NCBI RefSeq assembly: GCF_018221465.1
Contig: NZ_JAAIKR010000008.1
Location: 92,752-156,751 of the forward strand
Source of the DNA: Shewanella intestini
Lineage (GTDB): Bacteria > Pseudomonadota > Gammaproteobacteria > Enterobacterales > Shewanellaceae
Length of the DNA stretch: 64,000 bases
Reading direction: 5' to 3'
Shown: positions 63,506 to 64,000 of the stretch, in pieces
Layout: each line of letters begins with the position of its first letter
How positions within the stretch are numbered: the first letter of the stretch is position 1
Position numbers and translations under genes: made by a program
Notes under the pieces: model-generated
What the model saw: the letters and a program-made list of their open reading frames with translations, nothing else
The model's database searches: none
Told to the model about the DNA's origin: nothing

Positions 63506-64000
63506 ATGCCCCATTGCTTGTTTACTGTTTTGAAAACTCTACGTCTTGGTACTTAGTTAATATCAGTTTTAGACATATGGATTTCACACAAGATTTCCAA
63601 ACCCTGTTTGGATTAACGTCGTGGCGCTTCGCCCACACCAGAGCAAGAAGGGGGAAACTGCTCCCCCCTCTTGCATCTCCCCAGCAGCCCCGGCGAAATT
63701 TTCTGGAAAGCGAAAGATTTCCAACGGGGAACAATCCAGCTTTGAACTTCGTTTGTAGTTCTAACGCGTTTATGCCCCATTCCTTGTTTACTGTTTTGAA
63801 AACTCTACGTCTTGGTACTTAGTTAATATCAATTTTAGACATATGGATTTCACACAAGATTTCCAAACCCCGTTTGGATTAACGTCGTGGCGCTTCGCCC
63901 ACACCAGAGCAAGAAGGGGGAAACTGCTCCCCCCTCTTGCATCTCCCCAGCAGCCCCGGCGAAACTTTCTGGAAAACGAAAGATTTCCAACGGGGGACAA
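63506..64000. repeat. 266-bp tandem intergenic repeat, two copies
   Basis: Copy 1 is 63506-63771 and copy 2 starts at 63772 and is cut by the window end. Over the 229 shared bases there are six substitutions. Each copy can form several hairpins: TCCAAAC/GTTTGGA (63596-63602, 63606-63612); GCAAGA with a G-run against a C-run and TCTTGC (63643-63674); and TGGAAA/TTTCCA (63704-63709, 63718-63723). Minus-strand frames of 70 codons occur in both copies but have no coding features. It is probably a dispersed structured repeat. Confidence 0.9.

Noticed and set aside
63522-64000. Two 70-codon minus-strand frames in the 266-bp repeat
   Set aside because: They are the reverse of a structured repeat, near-identical because the repeat is, and lack any protein feature.
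1-64000. CRISPR array
   Set aside because: The tandem repeats seen are either too short, uninterrupted by spacers, or 266 bp long; no cas genes are present.

Overview
The window looks like a chromosomal stretch of a marine or aquatic gammaproteobacterium, most likely Shewanella. This is inferred from overall gene style, from a complete aryl-polyene cluster next to a Cus-type copper efflux locus, and from a 266-bp tandem intergenic repeat at the right end. No rRNA, intact tRNA or other taxonomic marker is present, so the genus is inference. Roughly the left 36 kb is an accessory island rich in anti-phage and mobile-element genes. The right 27 kb is two orderly metabolic or resistance loci.

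Region 1 (1-16.7 kb, all minus strand) is one tightly coupled operon of eleven genes. In transcription order they are: a specificity-subunit-like protein, a small unknown protein, an N6-adenine methyltransferase, a second specificity-like protein, an unknown 459-residue protein, a 1439-residue P-loop ATPase, an unknown 275-residue protein, a NurA-like protein, a HerA-type ATPase, a small possible PD-(D/E)xK protein, and a Ser/Thr kinase that runs off the left edge. Nearly every junction is a 1-11 base overlap. The mix of methyltransferase, specificity, ATPases, nuclease candidates and kinase resembles the published methylation-associated defence systems (MADS and MADS-like) more than BREX or DISARM. 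A TIGR04141-family gene is transcribed divergently.

Region 2 (18.6-26.2 kb) is a satellite- or island-type module. It holds an AlpA regulator, a RadC-like JAB protein, a short tyrosine recombinase behind a perfect 12-bp inverted repeat, an LRAT-domain protein, an XRE regulator, a YagK/YfjJ (inovirus Gp2) protein, two AT-rich unknown genes (one with a ribbon-helix-helix segment behind a tandem operator-like repeat), and a P4-type integrase reduced to its two ends. AlpA and Gp2 share a 14-bp upstream element.

Region 3 (26.3-36.0 kb, minus strand) is a complete type I restriction-modification locus. The order is a 79-residue putative regulator downstream of a perfect 30-bp palindrome, a long HsdM, HsdS, an AlbA_2/HATPase_c_4 protein, HsdR and a YgjP-type metallopeptidase. 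A broken serine resolvase lies just beyond it.

Region 4 (36.6-46.2 kb) contains a DUF1624 membrane acyltransferase-like gene and then a copper/silver efflux locus: a CopL-like small exported protein, a YccT-like protein, CusC, CusB with a duplicated metal-binding domain, CusF and CusA.

Region 5 (46.4-63.2 kb) is an aryl-polyene biosynthesis and export cluster. An aromatic ammonia-lyase and an adenylating enzyme would supply and activate an aryl starter. Two carrier proteins, ketosynthases, a ketoreductase and two dehydratase-like hotdog proteins would extend the chain. Acyltransferases, a glycosyltransferase, a thioesterase, a methyltransferase, a LolA-like protein, an MMPL transporter and lipoproteins would finish the lipid and move it to the outer membrane. 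The window ends in a GNAT gene remnant and two copies of a 266-bp repeat rich in hairpins.
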